A stretch of 64,000 bases of DNA from Thiomicrorhabdus indica (GCF_004293625.1 NZ_CP033040.1:1364001-1428000), one strand, 5' to 3'; positions 1 to 10,771 are shown, counted from the stretch's first letter. Notes: generated by a model from the letters alone, not told the origin. Translations and numbers: made by a program.

Positions 1-852
1 CCAATTTCCAAATGGAAGTTTGATCGCAGTGGTTTTGCTGGTATCCGAGCGATTAAAGATTTATATGAATCAGTTCAGACTGCACCAGAGAAGATTGAAG
101 AAATCGCAGAGAGTTTGACTACGATCGCACAAAAAATTTCTCAATCGCCAAAACAGGCTTTGGTTGTGTCTGATGAACAAGGAATTGAAGAGGCATTACA
201 TGCTGTAGATTCAGTTTGGGGGCAAGAATCCGAGTATGCAGGACAAAAAGAATTTAGCCTTCAGGCCTCAAACTTGCCAGTCAAACAAGCTTGGATTACA
301 TCAACACAAGTGAACTTCTGCGCTATGGCTTATCCTGCCGTGCCAAGCGGTCATCCAGATGCTCCGAAACTGGCTGTTTTAGGTGCTTGTTTACGAAATG
401 GTTTCTTACATACCGCAGTTCGTGAAAAAGGTGGTGCATACGGCGGAGGCGCAAGTTTTAATTCAGAAGCGGCTGGGTTTGTATTTTATTCTTATCGTGA
501 TCCTCGATTGATGGAAACCTTTGATGACTTTGCTCAAGCAAAAGATTGGTTAATGTCTTCGGAAGCGACTCAAGCTAAAGTGGATGAAGCGATTTTGAAC
601 GTGATTTCAGCGATGGATAAACCGGGTTCACCGGCCGGTGAAATGAAAAAAGCGTTTTTTCAGCAACTTTATGGGCGCACTTATGATGTTCGGATGGCAT
701 ACCGACAAGGAGTCATTTCGACCACTATTGATGAATTGCGTGCCTTAGCAGAAAAATACTTTAATCCTGAAAAAGCTTCCTACGCTGTGCTCACTCATAA
801 AGGCACAATTGAAGCGCTTCAAGATCAGGGATTTGAGAGCTTCACTCTTTAA
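1..852 (+). CDS. M16C-family zinc metallopeptidase, C-terminal part
   Basis: The reading frame is open from the first base, so this is the 3' end of a longer gene that begins outside the window. The fragment of about 283 residues carries the signature of the last domain of presequence-protease-like M16C peptidases: a REKGGAYGGGASF stretch followed by FYSYRDPRL. In that family two halves close around an unstructured peptide and the zinc site (HxxEH) lies in the N-terminal half, which is not visible here. The likely role is degradation of short peptides. An ACCGGCCGGT palindrome at 630 encodes Pro-Ala-Gly. The TTG at 115 is not taken as a start because coding sequence continues upstream of it. 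Confidence 0.85.
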   Translation, partial: PISKWKFDRSGFAGIRAIKDLYESVQTAPEKIEEIAESLTTIAQKISQSPKQALVVSDEQGIEEALHAVDSVWGQESEYAGQKEFSLQASNLPVKQAWITSTQVNFCAMAYPAVPSGHPDAPKLAVLGACLRNGFLHTAVREKGGAYGGGASFNSEAAGFVFYSYRDPRLMETFDDFAQAKDWLMSSEATQAKVDEAILNVISAMDKPGSPAGEMKKAFFQQLYGRTYDVRMAYRQGVISTTIDELRALAEKYFNPEKASYAVLTHKGTIEALQDQGFESFTL

Positions 853-879
853 GTTCTTTATGATTTTGATGACTCTTTC

Positions 880-910
880 AAAAAAGCCAATAATTTAATT
901 GGCTTTTTTC
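880..910 (+). terminator. Intrinsic terminator after the M16C peptidase gene
   Basis: AAAAAGCCAA (881-890) pairs with TTGGCTTTTT (899-908) around an 8-nt loop and runs into six T residues. It lies 28 bp after the peptidase stop codon. The A-tract on the other side makes it potentially bidirectional. Confidence 0.85.
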
Positions 911-961
911 GTTTAGAATGAATGACTTTCTAAGTATCTTATATAAATTGGGCAGAAAACG

Positions 962-1817
962 TTGTTGATAACGCCTTATGTTAGAGTAGTTCTTGGACAT
1001 AGAATAATAGCAGGTTTTACGCAAGTGACTTCACAAACTCAGCCAAATATTTTAGACAAAATTGAATACAGAGATCAGTCTGGCCGCGAATATTCACTGG
1101 ATTGCCGCCGTTGTGCATCCATGATAAATTTTGATTTTAGTTATGCGTTTCAACCGATTATTAATGCCGATCTAAAGCAGATATTTGGTTATGAAGCGTT
1201 GGTTAGAGGACCTAATAGTGAATCTGCATGGAGCGTTATTTCGAAAGTTAATGATGATAACCGATATGCATTCGATCAAATCTGTCGTCAAAAAGCGATT
1301 CGTATGGCGGCTGAGCTGAATGTTCAGTCTATGCTCAGTATCAATTTTCTTCCTAATGCTGTATACGAGCCGGAACACTGCATTCAAAGTACCTTAAAAG
1401 CTGCACATGAAGTGAATTTTCCCGTTGAGAAGATTATGTTTGAAGTTACAGAATCTGAAAAAGTCTTAGATCGCAAACATCTCACTAACATCTTCCAGTA
1501 TTACCATTCTCAAGGTTTTACTGTGGCATTGGATGATTTTGGTGCTGGGCACGCAGGGTTGAATATGTTGTCGAGTTTTGTTCCGGATATACTCAAAATT
1601 GATATGGAATTATGATCAAGATAAGGTGAAACAGATTATAGCCAGAAACCTTGTTAAGATGTGTCAAGAGCTTAAGGTAACAGTACTGGCTGAAGGAATT
1701 GAAACCCAAGAAGAATATCAATTCTATCGTGATTTGGGTGTGAACTTATTTCAAGGTTATCTTTTCGCTAAACCCGGTTTTGAGTGTCTGCCCGAAATCG
1801 ACTGGTCGGTTGCTTAA
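962..1817 (+). pseudogene. EAL-domain c-di-GMP phosphodiesterase, frameshifted
   Basis: Two overlapping frames together encode one EAL domain. The first (to 1615) has FQPI, GYEALVRG, SINFLP, FEVTE and ALDDFGAG and then stops just after KIDMEL. The second frame continues with DQDKVKQ, VLAEGIET and LFQGYLFAKP to 1817. Between the two halves a single base stands where the family has about four residues (typically VRNI or IRNI), so roughly 11 bp appear to be lost near 1615. A CxxC (CRRC) precedes the domain, as in a common stand-alone EAL subfamily. The product would lose the later catalytic residues, including the glutamate of LAEGIE, so it is probably inactive. The TTG at 962 is an uncertain start; ATG 1121 is an alternative that omits the CxxC. 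A sequencing error is possible but less likely for a deletion of this size. Confidence 0.7.
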
Positions 1818-1844
1818 GGTATCAAGTGAAAACTGCAAGAAGAA

Positions 1845-1866
1845 CGTCTTTTTATTTAATAAGACG
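1845..1866. terminator. Weak hairpin between the convergent EAL and cnoX genes
   Basis: CGTCTT (1845-1850) and AAGACG (1861-1866) are perfect arms around a 10-nt AT-rich loop, between the 3' ends of two convergent genes. There is no long T-run on either side, so the call is tentative. The palindrome copy at 1881-1890 lies next to it and overlaps the cnoX stop codon by one base. Confidence 0.4.
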
Positions 1867-1889
1867 CTCATCAAATGTTCACCGGCCGG

Positions 1890-2753
1890 TTAAAATAATA
1901 ATGCCTGAAACTTTCGACGGTATTCATTTACCAACTCAGGGTGAGAGCTCTTTAGGTTTTCAAACTGTTCTAATAGCGTCTTTCGTGCATATCCATCCGA
2001 AAAATTTCTATCGACCTGAAATAATATCATTAAATTTTGAAAAGCTTCTTCGTACTGTTGATGAGCGAGGTGAAGCTTGCTTTTTGCTTGTAATAATTCA
2101 GGATTCTTTGGCTTTGATATCAGTTGCTGTTCTATCTCATCTAAACTTGGCGCCCCTTGAAGTTCATAAGCAAGCGTGATTTGTTGCTGTGAAGATTTAC
2201 CGGCCGGTGAAGTTTGAACCTCGTCTGGCAGCTGTTCAAATAGAGATTTTGCTTCAGACAATTTTTCTTGAAGAAGAAACACTTCTATTAAATCGAAATG
2301 TATACCAAAGTTATGAGGGTTTTGTTGGCTCGCTTGTGCCAGTACTTCAAGTGCCTCATCGAATTTACCTTCTTTTTTTAAGACATTCGCTTGGGAGCGC
2401 AGTTCTTCGGTCTCATCTGCCGGCATGTATTTTTCGAGTAATTTTTTGAATTCGGAAATGGGTTGAGCACCTTGCATCTCTTCAACGATTTTGCCATCCA
2501 CTACGACTTTAAAGCTTGGAATGCTTTGAATTGAAAAATGGCTTGAAAGTTCTTGTTGCTCTTCGGTATTCACTTTTGCTAAAAAGAACTGGCCGGCATA
2601 TTCTTGAGTGAGAGCTTCCAACATTGGCATAACTTGTTTACAAGGTCCGCACCAAGGCGCCCAGAAATCTAAAAGTACGGGGATTTTTTCCGACATCTCA
2701 ATAACAGAGGTTTGAAAGTTTTCTGGGGTAATATCTGCAATCATATTTGCCAT
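1890..2753 (-). CDS. cnoX: Chaperedoxin CnoX/YbbN (thioredoxin plus TPR)
   Basis: The 287-residue product has an N-terminal thioredoxin domain (about residues 1-110) with the active-site motif WAPWCGPCK, then helical TPR-like repeats to the C-terminus. This architecture and length match YbbN/CnoX, a holdase that protects substrates from oxidation and passes them to GroEL or DnaK. E. coli CnoX has a degenerate SxxC site, whereas this protein keeps a full CGPC and may be redox-active, as reported for the Caulobacter type. It lies 31 bp downstream of roxA on the same strand and is probably co-transcribed. ATG 2753 is preceded by a purine-rich AAGGAAACC stretch. A palindrome copy at 2199 encodes SPAGK in the linker-rich C-terminal half. 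Confidence 0.88.
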   Translation of the reverse strand: MANMIADITPENFQTSVIEMSEKIPVLLDFWAPWCGPCKQVMPMLEALTQEYAGQFFLAKVNTEEQQELSSHFSIQSIPSFKVVVDGKIVEEMQGAQPISEFKKLLEKYMPADETEELRSQANVLKKEGKFDEALEVLAQASQQNPHNFGIHFDLIEVFLLQEKLSEAKSLFEQLPDEVQTSPAGKSSQQQITLAYELQGAPSLDEIEQQLISKPKNPELLQAKSKLHLAHQQYEEAFQNLMILFQVDRNFSDGYARKTLLEQFENLKSSHPELVNEYRRKFQALLF

Positions 2754-2784
2754 GAGGTTTCCTTGTTCAACGCTCAGTAATAAA

Positions 2785-3954
2785 CTATTCGATAAAAATT
2801 AAATACTGCAATTTCCACAAATCAAACAGCAATTCACTGACACCTGGTTTGTCGAGTTCTGCGAGTATCATTTCTTGAGTAAAGAAGTTATGGTTTGCGA
2901 GCATTTGTAAAAACACATCGGGTGCATCAAAGGTTTCCCATATGGCACCATTGATATAAAGCTGAGTATGACCGTCAATGTCCGTGTAGGCAAAACGGCA
3001 CACCGCGTCTTTAATCAATCCATATTCAGAGTGTAAGGCCGTTACAAATTCAGATAATTCTGGCGTTTCGTCTTCTGTTAAGGGTTCTGGGAGCTGTTGT
3101 GCAGCACCTTGGTCCAGTTGTGTCGCAAAACGCGCAAACCATGATTGCAGTAATTTAGGGTCTTGTAGCTTTTTTTCAAGCAGCTGTTTCGCTTGCATCG
3201 CCGAATCAATAGAAACTTCTCCGGGGTTTAAGTGTTCTGACATTTTCGGGTCGAAATAGAGTTCTTTGAAAAGAGCGTGTTCTGAAAGGTGATCACCCAA
3301 AGAGTCCCAAAGCTCCTGACCTCGATAAGAGCGATAACCGACTGAGAAAGTCATGCATTCATTGTCGAGGGCAATACCATGATGTCCGACTTTTGGGGGC
3401 AAATAAAGAATATCTCCGGGATTTAAAACAAAGGATTCTTCCACCTCAAAAGTTTTCATTAAGCGTAAATCCACGCCTTGAATATAGTTGCTTTCTAAGC
3501 AGTCCTTTGCAGTGATTTGCCAATTTCGCTGACCTGCCGCTTGTAATAAAAACACATCATAATGGTCAAAGTGAGGGCCGACATTACCGCCTTGCGTCGC
3601 GTAAGAAATCATAATGTCATCGATTCGCCAGCGTGGAAGAAAATCAAAATCATTGAGAATGTCTGCTACTTCTGGCAAGAGTCGATCACAGCCCTGAACC
3701 AACAAGGTCCAGTTTTCATCCGGAAGTTCACCGTAAATGGATTCCTCAAATGGGCCACGCTTAAGTTCATAGTCTTGCTCACCATGTTGAATCACCATAC
3801 GGCTTTCAACCTCTTCCTCTAATGATAGGCCGGCAAGTTCTTCTGCAGTAATGGGGGCCTCAAAATCAGGCAAGGCATTTCGCAAAAGGATAGGTTTTTT
3901 CTGCCAGTACTCATTTAAAAAAGTGGCAAGGTCGATGGTATCGAAGTGAATCAT
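2785..3954 (-). CDS. roxA: Ribosomal protein uL16 3-hydroxylase RoxA (YcfD)
   Basis: This is a 389-residue JmjC-type Fe(II)/2-oxoglutarate oxygenase. The iron-binding HxD is seen in GPHFDHYDVF and the distal histidine in PPKVGHHGIAL. WRIDDIMISYATQGGNVGPH closely resembles E. coli YcfD, which hydroxylates an arginine of ribosomal protein L16. The frame is open to 4092, but I start at ATG 3954 (MIHFDTIDLATF), which aligns with the usual N-terminus WxxFLxxxWQKxPxLLRxA. The upstream in-frame stretch holds a palindrome copy (4042) and resembles no family N-terminus. An AGAGAA stretch may serve as ribosome-binding site. The gene is followed by cnoX, giving a short operon for translation and protein quality control. 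Confidence 0.9.
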   Translation of the reverse strand: MIHFDTIDLATFLNEYWQKKPILLRNALPDFEAPITAEELAGLSLEEEVESRMVIQHGEQDYELKRGPFEESIYGELPDENWTLLVQGCDRLLPEVADILNDFDFLPRWRIDDIMISYATQGGNVGPHFDHYDVFLLQAAGQRNWQITAKDCLESNYIQGVDLRLMKTFEVEESFVLNPGDILYLPPKVGHHGIALDNECMTFSVGYRSYRGQELWDSLGDHLSEHALFKELYFDPKMSEHLNPGEVSIDSAMQAKQLLEKKLQDPKLLQSWFARFATQLDQGAAQQLPEPLTEDETPELSEFVTALHSEYGLIKDAVCRFAYTDIDGHTQLYINGAIWETFDAPDVFLQMLANHNFFTQEMILAELDKPGVSELLFDLWKLQYLIFIE

Positions 3955-4041
3955 GCTTTGTTCTCTGAAAATGTTAGTCGCACCATTATAGAGAAGTTTG
4001 TTGCAGATGTTAGCTAGAGAAGTTGATAGATTGGTTAACTT

Positions 4042-4051
4042 ACCGGCCGGT
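4042..4051. repeat. ACCGGCCGGT copy between the DUF6858-like gene and roxA
   Basis: This copy lies in the 143-bp gap between two minus-strand genes. It extends to CTTACCGGCCGGTAGG, so only a short stem could form, and no T-run follows. It is therefore not a convincing terminator. Confidence 0.85.
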
Positions 4052-4097
4052 AGGAAATTCTTCTTAATGCCCGGTAAGCAAATTTGAGTCAAAGCTA

Positions 4098-4484
4098 TTA
4101 TTTCACCAAGGATTTAACCCAATTTTCCATTGTATCATTGGCAATCGGGTTAGGCGCTTCCATGAAGTTGACCACAAATTCATCACCCAAATCCGTAACA
4201 CCAATTGAGCGCGGTCGAACGGCAACCGGATCCGGTGAGGGTAGCTGCATGCCAAAACAAAGAATAATATTTTGGGCATCTTTGATATTGTCAGCGATTT
4301 CACCATTGCGTTCTTTGGTATGAGTGTAGTGGTCAAAACGTGCAATAAAACCGGCTTTTGGATGCGCATCGACTTGTTCTTGTAGAAAGTCCAAAATTGC
4401 AGGGACGGAATCAAATTTTGATTCTTCTTTTGTGAAACGAAGTTCAAAAATTGGGTATTTCTCTTTAAATATTTTTTGTTGCAT
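4098..4484 (-). CDS. Conserved protein, DUF6858-like
   Basis: A 128-residue soluble protein without signal peptide or membrane segment. Recognisable stretches are KYPIFELRF near the start, FDHYTHTK near the middle, CFGMQLP, AVRPRSIGV and EAPNPIANDTMENWVK at the end. I recall this pattern from an uncharacterised family (DUF6858) found in sulfur-oxidising Campylobacterota and Gammaproteobacteria; the name is from memory and unverified. I start at ATG 4484 because an AAGGGTG ribosome-binding site lies just upstream; the frame itself extends to 4532. No biochemical function is known to me. It is upstream of roxA on the same strand, separated by 143 bp. Confidence 0.65.
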   Translation of the reverse strand: MQQKIFKEKYPIFELRFTKEESKFDSVPAILDFLQEQVDAHPKAGFIARFDHYTHTKERNGEIADNIKDAQNIILCFGMQLPSPDPVAVRPRSIGVTDLGDEFVVNFMEAPNPIANDTMENWVKSLVK

Positions 4485-4720
4485 GGTTTTCACCCTTCTA
4501 TTAACGAAATATTTTTTAAGGTTTTTAGTCAAGAAAATAATATAAATTATAAAAATAACTTATGAATTATAGTAATTTCTTATGGGTGAATTGATTAAAT
4601 GTTTTTATAGATTTGATTAAAGAGCCTTAAGCTATTTTCTGCATTATGCTGCCCTAATAATTCAATTTTTTGGGGTTAAATGTTGTAATGTGGATAGCCT
4701 ATCGAGCTTGTGGGATTACT

Positions 4721-6121
4721 ATGATGCAAATAAATACTCGCCATGAACCTACTGAAACCACGGATTTGAATTTTTTCGACGAACAGAATTTAAGCCTATC
4801 CGAGGTGATTAGTGCTTTGAGTTATGCACTGGATTTAACCGAGGGGCAGCCGGCTGGTCACAGTATCCGTTGTTGTTGGATTGGGATGCATATTGGCAAA
4901 ATCATTGGGTTAAAACCTGCGGATTTATGGGATTTGTACTATACGCTGCTGCTCAAAGATGCTGGTTGTAGCAGCAATGCCGCACGACTCTATGAGCTTT
5001 ATGGCAGTGATGATCGACAAACAAAAAGGGATTTTAAATTAATTAATAATGACAGTTCTAAGCAGGTGGTTGATTTTGTTCTGAAACATACCTCTGTGGG
5101 TGGGAGTCTAATTTCCAAGGCAAAGCGCCTGATTAATTTAGCCAAGCATGGAGAGCAAGAAACGGTTGAGCTGTTTACGACTCGTTGTGAACGCGGCGCT
5201 GAAATTGCACAAAGATTAGGGTTTAATGAGATTATTGCGAATGGTATTCGTTATTTAGATGAGCACTGGAATGGCAATGGCAAACCTTATGGCATCAGTG
5301 GGACGAGTATTCCTGTTCACTCACAAATTGCTTTACTGGCTCAGGTGACGGACGTCTTTTTTCAAGCGGGTGGCAAGTTTTCAGTCTTAAATGAAGTCCG
5401 CCGCCGAAAAGGGACTTGGTTTAATCCTGAGTTAGTTGATGCGCTTTGCAGTATTGAAGGAAATAATGCATTTTGGGAAAGCCTTTCAAAAAAAGAGCTG
5501 GAAGAAGAGATTCGTCAGCTTGAACCACAACAGGAAAAAGTACCTCTTAGTGAAAATAAGCTTGACGATATTACCTTTGCCTTTGCAATGATTGTTGATG
5601 CCAAAAGCCCATTTACTCATGATCACAGTTCACGAGTAGCAGATTACACCATTCGGCTAAGCCAAGTTTTCGGATTTTCGCTCGAACAACAACGAGAGTT
5701 GAACCGCTGCGCACTGTTGCATGATATTGGCAAACTCGGTGTTAGCAATCATATTTTAGATAAGCCAGGCAAACTAACCGATAAAGAATTTGATCAGATT
5801 AAATTGCATCCGCTTTACTCGGAGCAAATTTTGCAAAGAATTAAACCTTTCTCCAGAATAGCGAAAATTTGTGGGGCGCATCATGAGAAGCTGAATGGTG
5901 GTGGTTATCCGTACGGCTTGAAAAATGAGCAGATTTTATTTGAAACCAAGATGATTACAGTGGCTGACATTTTTGATGCTTTGACTGCTCAGCGTCCGTA
6001 TCGCGACGCAATGCCATTGGAAAAGGCTTTGCAAATTATGAAAAGCGAATGTGGAACATCCATTGATCCTGAAATATTTGAAGCTATGTTACAAATTGCT
6101 CCAGACTTGGAGTTGGTTTAG
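4721..6121 (+). CDS. Tandem HD-GYP protein, probable c-di-GMP phosphodiesterase
   Basis: The 466-residue protein has two HD-GYP-like units. The C-terminal one (about residues 280-466) is complete: HDHSSRVADYT, HDIGKLGV, HPLYSEQIL, then HHEKLNGGGYPYGL and DIFDALTAQRPYR. The N-terminal one (about 25-250) keeps the fold but is degenerate, with LKDAGC in place of HDIGK and EHWNGNGKPYGI in place of HHExxxGxGYP. It may be regulatory rather than catalytic. The family hydrolyses c-di-GMP. The frame is open from a TTG at 4670; ATG 4688, 4721 and 4724 are all possible and no ribosome-binding site is decisive. I use 4721, which starts at the conserved part. The gene stands alone and converges on purB. 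Confidence 0.85.
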   Translation: MMQINTRHEPTETTDLNFFDEQNLSLSEVISALSYALDLTEGQPAGHSIRCCWIGMHIGKIIGLKPADLWDLYYTLLLKDAGCSSNAARLYELYGSDDRQTKRDFKLINNDSSKQVVDFVLKHTSVGGSLISKAKRLINLAKHGEQETVELFTTRCERGAEIAQRLGFNEIIANGIRYLDEHWNGNGKPYGISGTSIPVHSQIALLAQVTDVFFQAGGKFSVLNEVRRRKGTWFNPELVDALCSIEGNNAFWESLSKKELEEEIRQLEPQQEKVPLSENKLDDITFAFAMIVDAKSPFTHDHSSRVADYTIRLSQVFGFSLEQQRELNRCALLHDIGKLGVSNHILDKPGKLTDKEFDQIKLHPLYSEQILQRIKPFSRIAKICGAHHEKLNGGGYPYGLKNEQILFETKMITVADIFDALTAQRPYRDAMPLEKALQIMKSECGTSIDPEIFEAMLQIAPDLELV

Positions 6122-6153
6122 AAAAAGTATTATGTATTATTCACTGAAAAACA

Positions 6154-6219
6154 AAAAGCCATTCACAGATCTGTGCTTAAGGAACCTCAGATTCAATCAG
6201 AAGTTCCTGAATGGCTTTC
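6154..6219 (-). terminator. Three-branched inverted-repeat terminator, purB side
   Basis: An outer stem AAAGCCATTCA (6155-6165) with TGAATGGCTTT (6208-6218) encloses two inner elements: the 12-bp palindrome CACAGATCTGTG (6164-6175) and AGGAAC/GTTCCT (6180-6185, 6203-6208). On the minus strand the outer stem runs into TTTTTGTTTTTC, so it most likely terminates purB transcription. On the plus strand the T-run is short. The neighbouring genes converge here. Confidence 0.7.
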
Positions 6220-6257
6220 AATGAATAATGCAATTTTAAGATAAGGACTATCTACAA

Positions 6258-7697
<1,440 letters not shown>

Positions 7698-7892
7698 TTA
7701 TAGAGGAATTATGAATAGAAAACTTAAAAAAGAGGGCTCTGCAAAGAGGTTAGCACCTCCTTAAAACCAATTGTTTTTTTTAAGAATCTCCGTATTAGAA
7801 GGTATTCTTGAGCGAGTTATCTAAACGACAATTTTTTGTGCTAAATAGCGTATTCCTTTATACTTCACCAAAATTTATTGAAAGGTGTGACT

Positions 7893-10691
7893 ATGAGCTT
7901 ATATTCTGAATACATGGAAGAAATCGCAACACGTAAAAACGAATTGGGATTACATGCAAAACCCATCGATAGCGCGGAACTACTTGCTGAGATTATTGAG
8001 CAAATCAAGGATACTGCAAACGTCAATCGCGAAGATTCTATTCAGTTTTTTATCTACAACACGCTGCCAGGTACAACACCTGCTGCGGGTGTTAAGGCTA
8101 AATTCCTAAAAGAAATTATTTTAGGGCAAGAGCAAGTTGCGGAGATTTCAACAGAATTTGCATTTGAATTGCTGTCGCATATGAAAGGTGGCCCATCTAT
8201 TGAAGTGCTTTTAGATTTAGCTCTTTCAGATGATTCTTCGGTTGCTCTTCCTGCTGCTGAAGTACTGAAAACTCAAGTGTTTTTATATGAAGCGGACACG
8301 GCTCGTTTAGAAGCTGCAGTTAAAGCTGGTAATACGATTGCCAAAGAGCTGTTAGAAAGCTATGCGCAAGCAGAGTTTTTTACCAAGCTTCCTGAGTTAC
8401 CTGAAGAAATCAAAGTTGTGACTTATGTTGCAGCAGAAGGGGATATCTCAACAGATCTTCTGTCACCGGGTAACCAAGCTCACTCTCGTTCTGACCGCGA
8501 ATTACACGGTCAATGTATGATCACACCTGAAGCTCAAGAAAAAATCAAAGAATTGCAAGCAGCTAACCCAGATGCAAAAGTGATGTTGGTTGCTGAAAAA
8601 GGGACTATGGGTGTTGGTTCTTCACGTATGTCTGGGGTGAATAACGTAGCACTTTGGACAGGCGAACCTGTCAGTCCTTATGTCCCATTCGTTAACAAGG
8701 CACCGATTGTAGCTGGAACAAACGGTATCTCGCCAATTTTCCTAACGACAGTGGATGTGACTGGTGGTATTGGAATTGACCTTAAAAACTGGGTCAAAAA
8801 GACGGACGCAGATGGCTCGGTTGTCAAAGATGATAGCGGCGAGCCAATTCTTGAACAGGTTTATTCAGTCGATACAGGTTCAGTATTGACCATCAATACC
8901 AAACAGAAAAAGCTGTATAACGGTGACAAAGAACTTGCAGATATTTCAGCATCTTTCACGCCAGCTAAAGTTGAATTTATGCGTGCTGGTGGTTCTTATG
9001 CTGTGGTCTTCGGTAAAAAGCTGCAAACATTTGCCGCTGAAACTTTGGGGGTTGAAGCACCGTCAGTGTTTGCACCTGCGAAAGAAATTTCTCATAAAGG
9101 CCAAGGGTTAACAGCGGTTGAGAAAATCTTTAACCGAAATGCTTTAGGTGTCAAATCTTCAACGCCATTGCATACAGGTTCCGACATTCGCGTAAAAGTG
9201 AACATTGTTGGTTCTCAAGATACAACGGGCTTGATGACGGCTCAAGAATTAGAAGCGATGGCGGCGACGGTGATTTCTCCATCGGTTGATGGTGCTTATC
9301 AATCGGGTTGCCACACTGCTTCGGTTTGGGACTCAAAGGCGCAAGCAAACATTCCAAAGCTTATGAGTTTTATGCACAATTTTGGCATGATCACCGGTCG
9401 TGATCCGAAGGGTGTTTACTATCCGATGACAGACGTAATTCATAAGGTTTTGAATGACATTACTGTTGATGATCGTGACATTATTATTGGTGGTGATTCG
9501 CACACCCGTATGTCAAAAGGTGTCGCGTTTGGTGCGGATTCTGGAACGGTTGCTCTGGCGCTGGCAACAGGTGAAGCTTCTATGCCAATTCCAGATTCGG
9601 TGAAAGTCACGTTTAAAGGTCAGATGAAGAGCTACATGGATTTCCGTGATGTAGTGCATGCCACACAGATGCAAATGCTGAAAGAGTTTGGTGAGAACGT
9701 TTTCCAAGGTCGTATTATCGAAGTGCATATTGGTACTTTATTAGCTGACCAAGCATTTACCTTTACCGATTGGACTGCAGAAATGAAAGCCAAGGCATCC
9801 ATCAATATCTCTGAAGATGAGACGTTGATTGAGTCGCTTGAAATCGCGAAAAGTCGAATCCAAATCATGATTGATAAAGGAATGGATAACGACAAGCAAA
9901 TGCTGCAAGGTCTTGTGGATAAAGCCAGCAAGCGTATTGCAGATATTAAATCGGGTGCAGAGCCTGCGTTGCGTCCAGATGCAAATGCGAAATACTATGC
10001 GGAATTAGTGGTTGATTTGGACCAAATCGATGAGCCTATGATTGCCGATCCAGATGTGAATAACCCTGATCCTTCGAAACGTTATACGCATGACTCGATT
10101 CGCGGGCTGTCTTATTACGGTGGCACCAAACAAGTGGATTTAGGATTTGTTGGTTCATGTATGGTGCATAAAGGCGATATGCAAATTATTGCGCAAATGT
10201 TCCGTAACTTAGAACAACAAAATGGTTCGGTTGAATTTAAAGCGCCACTGGTTGTTGCTCCACCAACGTACAATATCGTGGATGAGCTTAAAGCCGAAGG
10301 TGATTGGGAAATTTTACAGAAATACGCTGGATTCGAATTTGATGATTCGGCACCCAAAGATACCGCTCGTACCAAGTACGAAAACATTATGTATCTTGAG
10401 CGACCAGGTTGTAACCTATGTATGGGTAACCAAGAAAAAGCTGAGAAGGGTGATACGGTTATGGCCACTTCAACGCGTCTTTTCGAAGGTCGTGTCGTGC
10501 AGGATTCAGATGAGAAGAAAGGTGAGTCACTATTGGCCTCAACGCCTGCCGTTGTACTTTCGACTATCTTAGGTCGTACACCAACTTTGGATGAGTACAA
10601 AGCTGCAGTAGAAGGGATTCACTTAACTGACTTTGCACCGCCAGCGAAAGAGTTAAATACAGGACCTGCTACGATTGAGTTCAATATCTAA
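7893..10691 (+). CDS. acnB: Aconitate hydratase B / 2-methylisocitrate dehydratase
   Basis: A 932-residue protein with the AcnB order: N-terminal HEAT-like domain, swivel domain, then the 4Fe-4S core. Visible markers are AHSRSDRELHGQCMI, GTMGVGSSRMSGVNN, GGDSHTRMS, and the cluster cysteines in QSGCHTASVWD and RPGCNLCMGNQEKAEKG. It interconverts citrate and isocitrate in the TCA cycle. I place the start at ATG 7893 with AAAGGTG ribosome-binding site at 7881-7887, rather than the upstream in-frame TTG. The gene has its own terminator. It contains no copy of the ACCGGCCGGT palindrome over 2.8 kb. Confidence 0.97.
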   Translation: MSLYSEYMEEIATRKNELGLHAKPIDSAELLAEIIEQIKDTANVNREDSIQFFIYNTLPGTTPAAGVKAKFLKEIILGQEQVAEISTEFAFELLSHMKGGPSIEVLLDLALSDDSSVALPAAEVLKTQVFLYEADTARLEAAVKAGNTIAKELLESYAQAEFFTKLPELPEEIKVVTYVAAEGDISTDLLSPGNQAHSRSDRELHGQCMITPEAQEKIKELQAANPDAKVMLVAEKGTMGVGSSRMSGVNNVALWTGEPVSPYVPFVNKAPIVAGTNGISPIFLTTVDVTGGIGIDLKNWVKKTDADGSVVKDDSGEPILEQVYSVDTGSVLTINTKQKKLYNGDKELADISASFTPAKVEFMRAGGSYAVVFGKKLQTFAAETLGVEAPSVFAPAKEISHKGQGLTAVEKIFNRNALGVKSSTPLHTGSDIRVKVNIVGSQDTTGLMTAQELEAMAATVISPSVDGAYQSGCHTASVWDSKAQANIPKLMSFMHNFGMITGRDPKGVYYPMTDVIHKVLNDITVDDRDIIIGGDSHTRMSKGVAFGADSGTVALALATGEASMPIPDSVKVTFKGQMKSYMDFRDVVHATQMQMLKEFGENVFQGRIIEVHIGTLLADQAFTFTDWTAEMKAKASINISEDETLIESLEIAKSRIQIMIDKGMDNDKQMLQGLVDKASKRIADIKSGAEPALRPDANAKYYAELVVDLDQIDEPMIADPDVNNPDPSKRYTHDSIRGLSYYGGTKQVDLGFVGSCMVHKGDMQIIAQMFRNLEQQNGSVEFKAPLVVAPPTYNIVDELKAEGDWEILQKYAGFEFDDSAPKDTARTKYENIMYLERPGCNLCMGNQEKAEKGDTVMATSTRLFEGRVVQDSDEKKGESLLASTPAVVLSTILGRTPTLDEYKAAVEGIHLTDFAPPAKELNTGPATIEFNI

Positions 10692-10713
10692 AGTTACTGT
10701 TTAGATTGATTCA

Positions 10714-10755
10714 CAAAAAAACCGGGTAACGTGTTAGCGTTATCCGGTTTTTTTA
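10714..10755 (+). terminator. Intrinsic terminator of acnB
   Basis: AAAAAACCGG ending near 10725 pairs with CCGGTTTTTT beginning at 10744. The inner arms GTAACG and CGTTAT extend the stem around a TGTTAG loop, and seven or more T residues follow. It lies about 25 bp past the stop codon. Confidence 0.9.
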
Positions 10756-10771
10756 TGCTTGGAAATTTATA

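Noticed and set aside
1784-2179. Plus-strand gene between EAL and cnoX
   Set aside because: It runs antisense through the cnoX coding region and has no domain.
3562-3822. Plus-strand open frame within roxA
   Set aside because: It lies wholly inside the well-supported roxA gene on the other strand and has no family signal or ribosome-binding site.
3955-4092. N-terminal extension of roxA from ATG 4092
   Set aside because: The extension does not resemble YcfD proteins, and its most notable part is the LPAGK produced by the palindrome copy at 4042.
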